In this document: positions 54,853 to 64,000 of the stretch, in pieces | Layout: the number at the start of each line of letters is the position of its first letter | Numbering within the stretch: position 1 is the stretch's first letter | Assembly (NCBI RefSeq): GCF_002204185.1 | Contig: NZ_MXPU01000002.1 | Coordinates: forward strand, 310,001-374,000 | Direction: 5' to 3' | From: Rhizobium esperanzae | GTDB taxonomy: Bacteria > Pseudomonadota > Alphaproteobacteria > Rhizobiales > Rhizobiaceae | DNA length: 64,000 bases | Translations under genes and position numbers: made by a program | The notes under the pieces: generated by a model | Databases searched by the model: none | Seen by the model: only the letters and a program-made list of their open reading frames with translations | What the model was told of the DNA's origin: nothing

Positions 54853-56730
54853 TCAGGCGCTTTGGCGTTCGAATCCCTGCTGCCGACGCAAGTGCACCAG
54901 CAGCAGCGCAATGGCGGCGGGGGTCATGCCCTCGACAATCGCAGCCTGGGCAACGTTGAACGGGCGAGCAGCACTGAGCTTCGCCTTGAGCTCGTTCGAA
55001 AGCCCCGAGAGCGCGTCATAATCAAAATCGGCCGGTATCCGCCGCTCCTCGTCGCGTTGTTGATCGGCGATCGCCGCCGCCTGCCGATCAAGGTAGACCG
55101 AGTAACCTGCCTCGATCTCCAACGCCTCCGCGGCCTTTGGCCGGAGTCTGCCCAATTCCTCCGGCCAAACCCGTCGAAGTGTGGCGAAATCAAAGGCCGG
55201 ATAGGACAGGAGATCGTAGGCCGTCCGGCGCTGGCCATCGAGGTTGATGTTCAAGCCCGCCCGTCGCGCCTCATTGGGCGTCACCGTCAGCGCCATCAAC
55301 TGGGCGCGGCCAGTGTCAATCTCGGCCTGATAGGCCGTGAATCGCTCGGCGCGCTCGGCGCCCACACATCCAAGCTCCATAGCCAGCGGTGTCAGCCGCA
55401 CATCGGCATTGTCGGCACGCAATGTCAGGCGGTATTCCGCACGCGAGGTAAACATTCGATACGGCTCCGTAACGCCACGCGACGTCAGGTCGTCAATCAT
55501 CACGCCAATATAGGAGCTTGTACGACTGAAATGGAACGGTTCCGAATCGGAACTGCGTAGGGCGGCGTTCAAACCGGCTGCCAGTCCCTGGGCCGCTGCC
55601 TCCTCATAACCGGTGGTGCCATTAATCTGGCCCGCGAGGAACAGACCCCTCAGTCGCTTGACCTCAAGCGATGGCGTAAGCTCTCTTGGATCGACATGGT
55701 CATATTCGATGGCATAGCCCGGCTGCAGGATCCTGGCCGATTCGAGGCCTGGAATGGTTTTAATAAACGCGGCTTGAATTTCGGCCGGTAGCGACGTTGA
55801 AATGCCGTTCGGATAAACCGTGTCATCATCCAGTCCCTCGGGTTCAAGAAAGACCTGATGTCCGTCGCGCTCTCCGAACTTCACCAGCTTGTCTTCGATG
55901 GACGGGCAGTAACGCGGCCCGACGCCTTCGATCTGCCCGGAATACATCGCTGAGCGCTTGATATTGTCGACAATGATACGATGTGTCGCCTCGGTGGTCC
56001 TGGTGACGCCGCATTCAACCTGCCGTGTGGTGATGGAATCGCTCATGAAGGAAAAGGGCACAAGCTCCTCATCCGCCCCCTGTCGGCCGACGGATTGCCA
56101 GTCGATCGTCTTGCCATCCAGCCGGGCCGGCGTTCCGGTTTTCAACCGTCCCAGCCGCAGCCCCAACCGCGCCAAGGTGGCAGACAGGCCGATCGACGGC
56201 GCTTCGCCGACACGACCAGCGGGTGTCTTTTCAGAGCCGATATGAATAAGGCCGCGCAGGAAGGTGCCGGTTGTCAAGACGACAGCCGGCGCTTGCAGCC
56301 GTCGGCCGTCTTTCATGATGACGCCAGCGACCCGGTTATCGAGCACATCGAGATCGAATGCGTCGCCCTCGACAATGTCCAGGCCTGGCGTCGCGTCGAT
56401 TGCGGCGAGCATCGCCAGCCGGTAAAGCTTTCGATCTGCCTGGGTCCGTGGACCTCGCACGGCCGCACCCTTTTTGCGGTTCAGCATTCTGAACTGGATG
56501 CCGGCAACATCGGCAACACGGCCCATCAGGCCATCCATCGCGTCGATCTCACGAACCAGATGTCCCTTGCCGAGCCCGCCGATCGCCGGATTGCAGGACA
56601 TGACCCCGATCGTGTCTCGCCTGTGGGTAACAAGCGCAGTTTTCGCACCGAGGCGCGCAGCCGCACTGGCCGCCTCGGTCCCTGCATGGCCGCCGCCGAT
56701 GACGATGACATCATAGCCACTATCGGTCAT
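54853..56730 (-). CDS. mnmG: tRNA uridine-34 carboxymethylaminomethyl modification enzyme MnmG (GidA)
   Basis: FAD-dependent enzyme of 625 residues that works with MnmE to modify the wobble uridine of several tRNAs. [23 protein letters not shown] is the dinucleotide-binding motif. [22 protein letters not shown] and [22 protein letters not shown] are the two GidA signatures. The C-terminal helical domain ([20 protein letters not shown]) is complete. ATG 56730 follows GGAG at good distance; the frame is open to 56811, over the parS-like site. It lies 65 bases after mnmE. Confidence 0.97.
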   Translation of the reverse strand: MTDSGYDVIVIGGGHAGTEAASAAARLGAKTALVTHRRDTIGVMSCNPAIGGLGKGHLVREIDAMDGLMGRVADVAGIQFRMLNRKKGAAVRGPRTQADRKLYRLAMLAAIDATPGLDIVEGDAFDLDVLDNRVAGVIMKDGRRLQAPAVVLTTGTFLRGLIHIGSEKTPAGRVGEAPSIGLSATLARLGLRLGRLKTGTPARLDGKTIDWQSVGRQGADEELVPFSFMSDSITTRQVECGVTRTTEATHRIIVDNIKRSAMYSGQIEGVGPRYCPSIEDKLVKFGERDGHQVFLEPEGLDDDTVYPNGISTSLPAEIQAAFIKTIPGLESARILQPGYAIEYDHVDPRELTPSLEVKRLRGLFLAGQINGTTGYEEAAAQGLAAGLNAALRSSDSEPFHFSRTSSYIGVMIDDLTSRGVTEPYRMFTSRAEYRLTLRADNADVRLTPLAMELGCVGAERAERFTAYQAEIDTGRAQLMALTVTPNEARRAGLNINLDGQRRTAYDLLSYPAFDFATLRRVWPEELGRLRPKAAEALEIEAGYSVYLDRQAAAIADQQRDEERRIPADFDYDALSGLSNELKAKLSAARPFNVAQAAIVEGMTPAAIALLLVHLRRQQGFERQSA

Positions 56731-56782
56731 ATCAAAACTCCAAAACAGCAGGGTTTCTCGTGAACCTGAGGGCGCCGGAAAA

Positions 56783-56798
56783 GGTTTCACGTGAATCA
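56783..56798. other. parS-like site at the mnmE 3' end
   Basis: GGTTTCACGTGAATCA has two mismatches to the 16-base parS consensus, with the palindromic core TTTCACGTGAA intact. It spans the mnmE stop codon. Confidence 0.65.
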
Positions 56799-58115
56799 CT
56801 TGCCGATGCAAAACTCCGAGAAGATCACGTCGAGCAGCTGTTCGACGTCCACTCGCCCGGTAATTCTCCCCAGGTATTCAGCCGCAAGCCGAAGCTGCTC
56901 GGTGCGCAGTTCAAGATCTGTGTCAATCTCCAAGATCGCCGCGTCGAGCGCTGCCAAACATTTCGTCAGCGAATCCTTATGCCTCTGCCGGCTAGGAATG
57001 GCCAGAGACAGGCCAGTGAAACGATCGGCGACAATGCGCCCGATCAGCTGGCGCAACTCCGACAGACCGTCACCGGTCAGCGTCGAAATCTGCAGGTCAT
57101 AGCGATCCGAACCAGTCTCAACGAGATCCTTCTTCGTTCCGACAATAACATGGGGCAAATTCTGCTCCAAGTCGCCGGGGATCGTCGGATTGCTCATGTC
57201 GACCAACAGCAGCGCAAGATCGGCATCACGAAGCGCAACACGCGCGCGCCGCACGCCCTCCATTTCCACCCGGTCGTCCGCCTGGCGCAGACCGGCGGTG
57301 TCATAGAGTTTGACAAGATAGCCGTCAATATCGAGATCGACCTGCAGCACATCACGGGTCGTTCCGGCAATGTCGGTGACGATTGCGACGTCACGCCGGG
57401 CCAGAGCGTTCAGCAGGCTCGATTTTCCGGCATTCGGAGCGCCGGCGATCACCACTTTAAAGCCGTCCCTGATGATTTCGCCCGCCGAGGCCGCGTTGAG
57501 ATGAAGGCCGATATCGTCGCGAAGCCGCTTCATGTCGGTCCAGACCATATCCGAGACGGATCCTGGTACGTCGTCTTCGTCGGGAAAATCAAGCTCCGCC
57601 TCGATCAAGGCCCGAGCCCGGGTCAATCGTTCCGCCCACGAATCGTAAATTGCCGAGACACCGCCGGCACTCTGCTCCACGGCGAGACGGCGCTGCATTT
57701 CGGTTTCGGCGCCGATCAGGTCGGCGAGCCCCTCGACCTCGACAAGATCAAGTTTGCCGTTTTCGAAGGCCCGCCGCGAAAACTCGCCCTCGTTGGCCAT
57801 ACGAACACCTGGAATATCACCCAGTTCGGAGAACAATGCTGCCAGCACGGCCTTACTGCCGTGGACCTGCAACTCGGCCACGTCCTCGCCGGTAAAGGAG
57901 CGCGGGCCGGGGAAAAACAGCACCAAGCCGTTGTCGATCGGCTGGTTGTTACAAGTCCGAATCGTTCGGTAGGACGCCGCTCGGGCAGCCGGTGCCGATC
58001 CCGCCAGTCGGATCAATATATCTTTAGTCAGCGGACCGCTGATGCGGACGACCGAAACACCTGCGGGCGGAGCACCGCTCGAAAGCGCATAGATGGTATC
58101 ATTCAACATGGCCAT
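56796..58115 (-). CDS. mnmE: tRNA modification GTPase MnmE (TrmE)
   Basis: Protein of 439 residues that uses GTP hydrolysis with MnmG for wobble-uridine modification. N-terminal folate-binding domain ([21 protein letters not shown]), helical middle domain, and an inserted G domain: [14 protein letters not shown] (G1), TDIAGTTRD (G2), YDTAGLRQ (G3), GTKKDL (G4). It ends in FCIGK, the conserved catalytic-cysteine tail of MnmE. It lies 102 bases after rho. Start ATG 58115; an ATG two codons later is possible. Confidence 0.97.
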   Translation of the reverse strand: MAMLNDTIYALSSGAPPAGVSVVRISGPLTKDILIRLAGSAPAARAASYRTIRTCNNQPIDNGLVLFFPGPRSFTGEDVAELQVHGSKAVLAALFSELGDIPGVRMANEGEFSRRAFENGKLDLVEVEGLADLIGAETEMQRRLAVEQSAGGVSAIYDSWAERLTRARALIEAELDFPDEDDVPGSVSDMVWTDMKRLRDDIGLHLNAASAGEIIRDGFKVVIAGAPNAGKSSLLNALARRDVAIVTDIAGTTRDVLQVDLDIDGYLVKLYDTAGLRQADDRVEMEGVRRARVALRDADLALLLVDMSNPTIPGDLEQNLPHVIVGTKKDLVETGSDRYDLQISTLTGDGLSELRQLIGRIVADRFTGLSLAIPSRQRHKDSLTKCLAALDAAILEIDTDLELRTEQLRLAAEYLGRITGRVDVEQLLDVIFSEFCIGK

Positions 58116-58217
58116 GCGTCCGGTTTTTCAGTTCGAGTCCGAATCGACTCTCTCAAACAAAAAGCTGGCGACATCGAGACGATGCGCCAGCTCTTATAGG
58201 AGGAATCCGGCTAAGGA

Positions 58218-59483
<1,266 letters not shown>

Positions 59484-59683
59484 GAAGTGACCAATACTCT
59501 TTTCAATTTCGAAGGGGAAAGGCGATGTTGGGTCGTATTCGGTACTGCGAAAGGGGCTCGCAGACGACTGAAATCTACACACATGCCACGTAGATGAGAT
59601 GCGCGGAAAATAGCGACTCGTTATCGCCGCCGCAAGGGGGCTGCTTAAAATGAAGCAAATTTAACCTGAGAGAGGATTTCTCC

Positions 59684-60226
59684 TCAGAATGGCTTCACCA
59701 CGACGAGGATCACGATCGCGATCATCAGCACTGTCGGCGCCTCATTCATGAACCGCCAGTAGCGCGCGGAACGGCGATTTTCGTCCCGCTCAAACGCGCG
59801 CACGGCGTTGCTGAAGAACATGTGGATCGCGGTCAGCAGCACCACCAGCCCGATCTTTGCATGCAGCCAGCCGCCCTGAAACCCGTAGACCGACCAGGCG
59901 AGATAAAGGCCGAAGATCCAGGTCAGCATCATCGCCGGCGTCATGATGATGCGAAGCAGCCGGCGCTCCATCACCTTGAAGGTTTCCGACTGCACCGAGC
60001 CTGGTTCGGCGTCGGTATGATAGATGAACAACCGCGGCATATAGAACAGTCCTGCCATCCAGGAGATGACCGCGATGATATGAAGCGCCTTGATCCAGAG
60101 ATAGAGATTGTCGGGATTCCAGGCGAAAAGCCCAACCGCCATCAGCGCGAAGAAGGCGAGCGCAAAATGCGCGCGGCGCCGGGCGTAAGCGCCGGCTCTA
60201 CGATCCGTCTGTTTTTCCGTCGTCAT
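59684..60226 (-). CDS. hemJ: protoporphyrinogen oxidase HemJ
   Basis: Inner-membrane haem-biosynthesis enzyme of 180 residues that oxidises protoporphyrinogen IX to protoporphyrin IX in bacteria lacking HemG/HemY. Four hydrophobic segments: [38 protein letters not shown] (with the conserved histidine [14 protein letters not shown]), [17 protein letters not shown] and the C-terminal [32 protein letters not shown] carries another conserved His/Lys. ATG 60226 overlaps the hemE stop as ATGA, so the two consecutive haem genes are coupled. Confidence 0.94.
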   Translation of the reverse strand: MTTEKQTDRRAGAYARRRAHFALAFFALMAVGLFAWNPDNLYLWIKALHIIAVISWMAGLFYMPRLFIYHTDAEPGSVQSETFKVMERRLLRIIMTPAMMLTWIFGLYLAWSVYGFQGGWLHAKIGLVVLLTAIHMFFSNAVRAFERDENRRSARYWRFMNEAPTVLMIAIVILVVVKPF

Positions 60227-61266
60227 GCCTCGGGCATCCGTGACCCCCGCACGCGCTCGACCAGCAAACGCACATGCTCGGGGTCGGCTTGCGGCGTGAT
60301 GCCGTGGCCGAGGTTGAAGATCAGCGGTCCATTGCCGAGATGACTTAGGATATCGTCGATACCCTCTTCCAGCGCCCGGCCGCCGGCAACGACGCGCATC
60401 GGATCGAGATTGCCCTGAACGGGACCATCCTTCTGAAGTTCGGCGGCAAAGGCCAACGGGACGGACCAGTCGAGACCGATCGCATCCGCTCCGGTCTTCT
60501 GACGATAGGTTTTCAGCTGGTAGCCCGCACCCTTGGCGAAGGCGATGATGCGCGCCTGCGGCCGCCGCGCTTTGATCGAGGCGATCATCCGTGCAACCGG
60601 CTTGACGGCGAAGGCGTCGAACTCTTTCTCGCCGAGAACACCGGCCCAGGAATCGAAGATCTGCACGGCATCGGCGCCGGCGTCGATCTGCGCCACCAGA
60701 TAATCGCCCGAAACCTCGGCAAGCAGCATCAGCAGATGCTCGAAGGCGCGGGGATGTTTGTAGGCGAAGAGACGGGCAGGGGCCTGATCCGGGGTGCCGT
60801 GGCCGGCGATCATATAGGTCGCAACCGTCCAAGGCGCGCCGCAGAAACCGAGCAGAGTCGTCTCTTCAGGCAATTCCTGCCGCAACCGCCGCACCGTTTC
60901 CAGAACCGGTCTGAGATAATCGACAACGTCGTCGCCGTTCAATCTGCCTATGCCCGCTTCATCGATCGGATCCATCTCCGGTCCATGGCCTTCCGTGAAA
61001 CGAACATTCCGCTTCATCGCGTCGGGAATGACGAGAATGTCGGAAAACAGGATCGCTGCATCGAAGCCATAGCGGCGGATCGGCTGCAGTGTCACTTCAA
61101 CGGCGTGATCGGGCGTGTAGCAGAGATCGAGGAAGCTTCCGGCCTTTGCCCGGGTCTCCCTGTATTCCGGCAGATAGCGTCCTGCCTGTCTCATCAGCCA
61201 GAGAGGAGGAGGGAAGACGCTTTCGCCGTCGAGAACCCTCATGATCTTTCGCCGCCTATCGCTCAA
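60223..61266 (-). CDS. hemE: uroporphyrinogen decarboxylase
   Basis: Enzyme of 347 residues that turns uroporphyrinogen III into coproporphyrinogen [21 protein letters not shown] is the first UroD signature (Arg for substrate carboxylates), [18 protein letters not shown] contains the catalytic aspartate, [16 protein letters not shown] the second signature and [16 protein letters not shown] the end. TTG 61266 is taken as start since its product ([15 protein letters not shown]) agrees with relatives; ATG 61242 is the alternative. It borders the probable replication origin, as in other alphaproteobacteria. Confidence 0.96.
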   Translation of the reverse strand: MSDRRRKIMRVLDGESVFPPPLWLMRQAGRYLPEYRETRAKAGSFLDLCYTPDHAVEVTLQPIRRYGFDAAILFSDILVIPDAMKRNVRFTEGHGPEMDPIDEAGIGRLNGDDVVDYLRPVLETVRRLRQELPEETTLLGFCGAPWTVATYMIAGHGTPDQAPARLFAYKHPRAFEHLLMLLAEVSGDYLVAQIDAGADAVQIFDSWAGVLGEKEFDAFAVKPVARMIASIKARRPQARIIAFAKGAGYQLKTYRQKTGADAIGLDWSVPLAFAAELQKDGPVQGNLDPMRVVAGGRALEEGIDDILSHLGNGPLIFNLGHGITPQADPEHVRLLVERVRGSRMPEA

Positions 61267-61426
61267 GCGCGTCTTCCCTATAAAAAATCAAAGATATTTT
61301 AAAAGGTTTCTATTTCTTAGAGTCGGTGTCTATCAAGGATTAAAATCCATCCACTGCCGATGCCATTTGTCGCGCGTTCGACGAGGAACTCGAAAGAATT
61401 TCTCCGCTTCTGTTAAATTCCGGGGA

Positions 61427-61449
61427 GAATCCGAATCCGAAAGCGATTC
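61427..61449. promoter_or_regulatory. three clustered GANTC (CcrM) methylation sites
   Basis: GAATC at 61427-61431 and 61433-61437 and GATTC at 61445-61449 fall within 23 bases. CcrM methylates GANTC in Rhizobiales, so this spot reports the replication state of the origin; a role in timing is inference. Confidence 0.6.
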
Positions 61450-61483
61450 CAAATCTTTGCCGGAGGACGAGTTTTTTCGTGCC

Positions 61484-61492
61484 TGTGGATAG
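61484..61492 (-). promoter_or_regulatory. DnaA box, one mismatch
   Basis: TGTGGATAG is the complement of CTATCCACA, one base from the consensus TTATCCACA. Confidence 0.7.
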
Positions 61493-61572
61493 GCTGTGGG
61501 CCGCTGGACGACAAGTCGATTTCATCCCCAGCCTCCACAGGAGCGATCGAAACCGGTCCGCAAAATTCGAAA

Positions 61573-61581
61573 TGTGGATAA
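61573..61581 (-). promoter_or_regulatory. DnaA box, perfect
   Basis: TGTGGATAA is the exact complement of the consensus DnaA box TTATCCACA, 86 bases before the ppsR start codon. Confidence 0.85.
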
Positions 61582-61666
61582 ACAAGCATGTTTTCCCTTG
61601 CCCGAGGCAGCCTCGCCGCCTTAGCTCTCCATCATCCAGTCTTTTCAACAGGCAGCGGAAAATAAC

Positions 61667-62488
61667 GTGGAGAACAGAACGAACTTCTTTCATCTGCACC
61701 TGATTTCTGACTCGACGGGCGAGACTCTCATCTCCGCCGGCCGCGCCGCTTCGGCGCAGTTCAGATCGGCTCAGCCGATCGAGCATGTCTATCCGCTGAT
61801 CCGCAATCGCAAACAGCTGCTGCCGGTTCTGCAGGCGATCGATCATGCGCCGGGAATCGTGCTCTACACCATTGTCGACCGCGATCTGGCGAACCTGATC
61901 GACGAGCGCTGCGTCGAGATGGGTGTCGCCTCGGTCAATGTGCTGGAGCCGGTCATGAATGCGTTCCAGATCTATCTTGGCGCTCCGTCCCGCCGCCGTG
62001 TCGGAGCCCAGCATGTGATGAATGCCGGTTACTTCGCGCGCATCGAGGCGCTGAACTTCACCATGGATCATGACGACGGCCAGATGCCGGATGATTACAA
62101 CGATGCCGATGTCGTCATTATCGGGATCAGCCGGACATCGAAGACGCCGACCAGCATCTATCTCGCCAACCGCGGCATCAAGACAGCGAACATCCCGATC
62201 GTCTACGGCGTACCCCTGCCGGAAAACCTGCTCGCGGCAACAAAACCGCTGATCGTCTGCCTGATCGCCACCACCGACCGCATTTCCCAGGTTCGGGAAA
62301 ATCGCGTGCTCGGGACGACGCAAGGTTTCGACCGCGAGCACTATACCGATCGGGCCACGATCTCCGAGGAGCTGAAATATGCCCGCTCTCTCTGCGCCCG
62401 CCACGGATGGCCGCTGATCGACGTTACTCGCCGTTCGATCGAGGAAACGGCGGCCGCCATTGTTGCCCTCCGCCCGAAGCTGCGCTAA
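61667..62488 (+). CDS. ppsR: PPDK/PEP synthase regulatory kinase-phosphotransferase (DUF299)
   Basis: Protein of 273 residues of the DUF299 family. It inactivates and reactivates pyruvate phosphate dikinase or PEP synthase by ADP-dependent phosphorylation and Pi-dependent dephosphorylation of a threonine. [14 protein letters not shown] at the N-terminus and the P-loop-like [11 protein letters not shown] at about 153-163 are the family motifs; the late [28 protein letters not shown] is typical. GTG 61667 follows GGAAA. Which partner enzyme is used is not seen here. It is the gene flanking the alphaproteobacterial origin opposite hemE. Confidence 0.93.
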   Translation: MENRTNFFHLHLISDSTGETLISAGRAASAQFRSAQPIEHVYPLIRNRKQLLPVLQAIDHAPGIVLYTIVDRDLANLIDERCVEMGVASVNVLEPVMNAFQIYLGAPSRRRVGAQHVMNAGYFARIEALNFTMDHDDGQMPDDYNDADVVIIGISRTSKTPTSIYLANRGIKTANIPIVYGVPLPENLLAATKPLIVCLIATTDRISQVRENRVLGTTQGFDREHYTDRATISEELKYARSLCARHGWPLIDVTRRSIEETAAAIVALRPKLR

Positions 62489-62520
62489 GCGCTGACGAAA
62501 AGCCGGGAGTGGAAGAATCC

Positions 62521-63120
62521 ATGACACCGAAACTCATCCTTGCATCGTCGAGCCCTTTTCGGCGGATGCTGATGGAAAATGCCGGTCTCTCCTTTGAGGC
62601 GCACCCCGCGGAGATCGACGAAAGGGCGGTTGAGGCGCCGCTGGAAAAAGCCGGTGCGAAGCCGGATACCGTCGCCTGCATCCTGGCCAAGGCTAAAGCC
62701 GAAGATGTCAGCGCCCGTTTTCCCGAGGGTCTCGTCATCGGTTCGGATCAGACGATGTCGCTCGGCGACCGCGTTTTCCACAAACCGAAGGACATGGGCG
62801 ACGCAGCGAACCACCTTCGCGCCCTGTCGGGCACGACCCACCGGCTGAACAGCGCCATCGCGATCGTCCGCGGCGGCGCCGTCTTGTGGGAGCATGTCGG
62901 CCATGCGGAACTGACGATGCGACCCTTGACGGAAGATTTCATCGCCAGGCACCTATCGCGGGTCGGTGAACGGGCGCTTTCTAGCGTCGGCGCCTACCAA
63001 CTGGAAGGCGAGGGCGTTCAACTCTTCGAGAAGATCGAGGGCGACTATTTCACCATACTCGGGCTGCCGATGCTTCCGCTCCTGGGAAAATTGCGAGAAT
63101 TCGGGGCGATCGATGGATGA
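62521..63120 (+). CDS. maf: Maf-like nucleotide pyrophosphatase
   Basis: Cytoplasmic protein of 199 residues of the Maf/Ham1 superfamily that hydrolyses modified or non-canonical nucleoside triphosphates. [19 protein letters not shown] is the N-terminal signature, [10 protein letters not shown] follows, and [18 protein letters not shown] is the active-site region. The YceF-type (m7GTP) seems closer than the dTTP/UTP type, judged only by the SDQTM context. ATG 62521 lies 32 bases after ppsR. The stop overlaps the aroE start by 8 bases. Confidence 0.93.
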   Translation: MTPKLILASSSPFRRMLMENAGLSFEAHPAEIDERAVEAPLEKAGAKPDTVACILAKAKAEDVSARFPEGLVIGSDQTMSLGDRVFHKPKDMGDAANHLRALSGTTHRLNSAIAIVRGGAVLWEHVGHAELTMRPLTEDFIARHLSRVGERALSSVGAYQLEGEGVQLFEKIEGDYFTILGLPMLPLLGKLREFGAIDG

Positions 63121-63970
63121 TTCACGTGAAACACTGGGGCCGAATGCGTTTGTCACGGGCTTTCCCATCAAGCATTCGCGCTCGCCGCTGATACATGGAT
63201 ACTGGCTAAAGACGCTTGGCCTACCGGGCAGCTACCGCGCCCACGAGGTGGCGCCCGATGCCTTTCCCGATTTCATTGCCTCGCTGAAGGACGGCAGTTC
63301 CGATTTCATCGGAGGCAATGTCACCATCCCCCATAAGGAACTTGCCTTCCGGCTCGCCGACAAGCCGGACGATCTGGCGCACGAACTCGGCGCCTCGAAC
63401 ACGCTCTGGCTGGAGGATGGCCTCCTGCATGCCACCAATACCGACGGCCGTGGCTTCACCGCCAATCTCGATGAGCGCCATCCCGGCTGGGACCGTCATG
63501 ATACGGCCGTGGTCTTCGGTGCCGGCGGCGCAAGCCGGGCGATCATTCAGGCGGTCCGCGATCGTGGCTTTAAAGAAATCCACGTCGTCAACCGCACCAT
63601 CGAACGCGCACGAGAGCTGGCTGATCGCTTCGGTCCGAGAGTTCGAGCCCATCCGGTGGGCGCGCTTGCCGAAGTCATGCATGGCGCCGGCCTTTTCATC
63701 AACACGACCTCGCTCGGCATGGATGGCGAAGCGGCGCCGTCGATCGATTTTGCGCCGCTTGCAGCGGATGCCGTCGTCACCGATATCGTCTACATCCCCC
63801 TGAAGACACCGATCCTGAGACAGGCGGAAGAGCAGGGACTGTCGGTCGTCGATGGTCTCGGCATGCTGCTGCACCAGGCTGTTCCCGGTTTCGAAAAATG
63901 GTTCGGCAAGCGCCCCGTCGTCGACGCGGCGTTGCGCGCTCTGATCGTTGCTGACATGGAAGTCCACTGA
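63113..63970 (+). CDS. aroE: shikimate dehydrogenase
   Basis: Enzyme of 285 residues that reduces 3-dehydroshikimate with NADPH in aromatic amino-acid synthesis. Shikimate-binding SRS at 22-24 ([13 protein letters not shown]), catalytic Lys75 (NVTIPHKE) and Asp111 (NTDGRGF), then the NADP-binding GAGGAS at 136-141 with NRT after the following strand. ATG 63113 lies within the end of maf. The second to sixth codons contain a parS-like site. Its stop codon overlaps the coaE start. Confidence 0.96.
   Translation: MDDSRETLGPNAFVTGFPIKHSRSPLIHGYWLKTLGLPGSYRAHEVAPDAFPDFIASLKDGSSDFIGGNVTIPHKELAFRLADKPDDLAHELGASNTLWLEDGLLHATNTDGRGFTANLDERHPGWDRHDTAVVFGAGGASRAIIQAVRDRGFKEIHVVNRTIERARELADRFGPRVRAHPVGALAEVMHGAGLFINTTSLGMDGEAAPSIDFAPLAADAVVTDIVYIPLKTPILRQAEEQGLSVVDGLGMLLHQAVPGFEKWFGKRPVVDAALRALIVADMEVH
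63118..63133. other. parS-like site at the maf/aroE junction
   Basis: TGATTCACGTGAAACA has one mismatch to the parS consensus TGTTTCACGTGAAACA. It begins at the maf stop codon and continues in the aroE coding region, 1.5 kb from the probable origin. Confidence 0.8.
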
Positions 63971-64000
63971 TGCTGAAGATCGGACTCACCGGTTCAATCG
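63970..64000 (+). CDS. coaE: dephospho-CoA kinase, first codons only
   Basis: ATG 63970 overlaps the aroE stop as ATGA and opens [10 protein letters not shown] before the window ends. This is the normal start of CoaE leading into its P-loop (GLTGSIGxGKS), and coaE follows aroE in rhizobia. Only ten codons are visible, so the call rests on these and on gene order. Confidence 0.75.
   Translation, partial: MLKIGLTGSI

Larger units (their letters stand above)
61267..61666. other. oriC: probable chromosomal replication origin (oriC)
   Basis: The 400-bp gene-free stretch between divergent hemE and ppsR is where Caulobacter, Rickettsia and Sinorhizobium chromosomes are known to start replication. 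It has an AT-rich stretch at about 61279-61356 as a candidate unwinding element, a perfect DnaA box at 61573-61581 and a one-mismatch box at 61484-61492. Three GANTC CcrM sites crowd 61427-61449. The parABS locus lies 7-9 kb away. No coding frame with a ribosome binding site is seen. Confidence 0.85.

Noticed and set aside
59684-60832. Longer hemJ frame with 200 extra N-terminal codons
   Set aside because: The extra part is the hemE gene read in another frame; HemJ starts at 60226.

Overview
The window looks like chromosomal DNA from a Rhizobium-type alphaproteobacterium (Rhizobiales), close to R. etli / R. leguminosarum. This rests on the gene order hemE-oriC-ppsR-maf-aroE-coaE and rho-mnmE-mnmG-rsmG-parA-parB, an alphaproteobacterial LexA box (GTTC-N7-GTTC), a TrcR (DUF1013) regulator, HemJ, a 180-kDa-type NAD-glutamate dehydrogenase, GANTC (CcrM) sites at the origin and rhizobial palindromic repeats. 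The species assignment is inference; no database was searched. Coding density is high. I saw no tRNA, rRNA, CRISPR array, insertion sequence or prophage.

Layout. 0-3.5 kb: the end of an EnvC/M23-type gene, ctpA, a YibQ-like deacetylase-fold gene and rppH. 3.5-4.4 kb: bfd-bfr iron storage, reverse strand. 4.5-10.4 kb: the SOS mutagenesis operon imuA-imuB-dnaE2 with a LexA box. 10.5-17 kb: small metabolic genes, leuD, a serine/threonine dehydratase, leuB and a PAP2 phosphatase. 17-23.6 kb: a metabolite:H+ symporter with a large insert, then alkaline phosphatase phoA behind a clear Pho box, followed on the same strand by a three-gene CPFC-protein/ABC exporter-type cluster whose permease carries a histidine-rich loop. 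23.9-29.3 kb: asd, a lytic transglycosylase, a diguanylate cyclase, carbonic anhydrase and pdxY. 29.6-37.4 kb: NAD-glutamate dehydrogenase, a UMF1-type MFS protein and purH. 37.6-42.2 kb: heparinase II/III-like gene, rsmB, htpX and an SdhAF4-like protein. 42.3-48.1 kb: acs, trcR, prpE and a YggS-type PLP protein. 48.3-52.5 kb: leuS-lptE-holA. 52.5-61.3 kb: the reverse-strand block hemE-hemJ-rho-mnmE-mnmG-rsmG-parA-parB. 61.3-61.7 kb: the probable chromosomal replication origin. 61.7-64 kb: ppsR-maf-aroE-coaE.

The right third is the origin and segregation centre of the chromosome. It has a perfect parS inside rsmG, two near-matches at the mnmE 3' end and the maf/aroE junction, and a fourth site 38 kb away after leuB. 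The most interesting less-characterised element is the cluster after phoA. It combines a periplasmic CPFC protein, a LolD/MacB-like ATPase and an FtsX-type permease with nine histidines in one loop. It resembles clusters that I recall as zinc-starvation induced in Pseudomonas and Vibrio, but here it sits behind a phosphate-starvation promoter and a zinc-dependent phosphatase.
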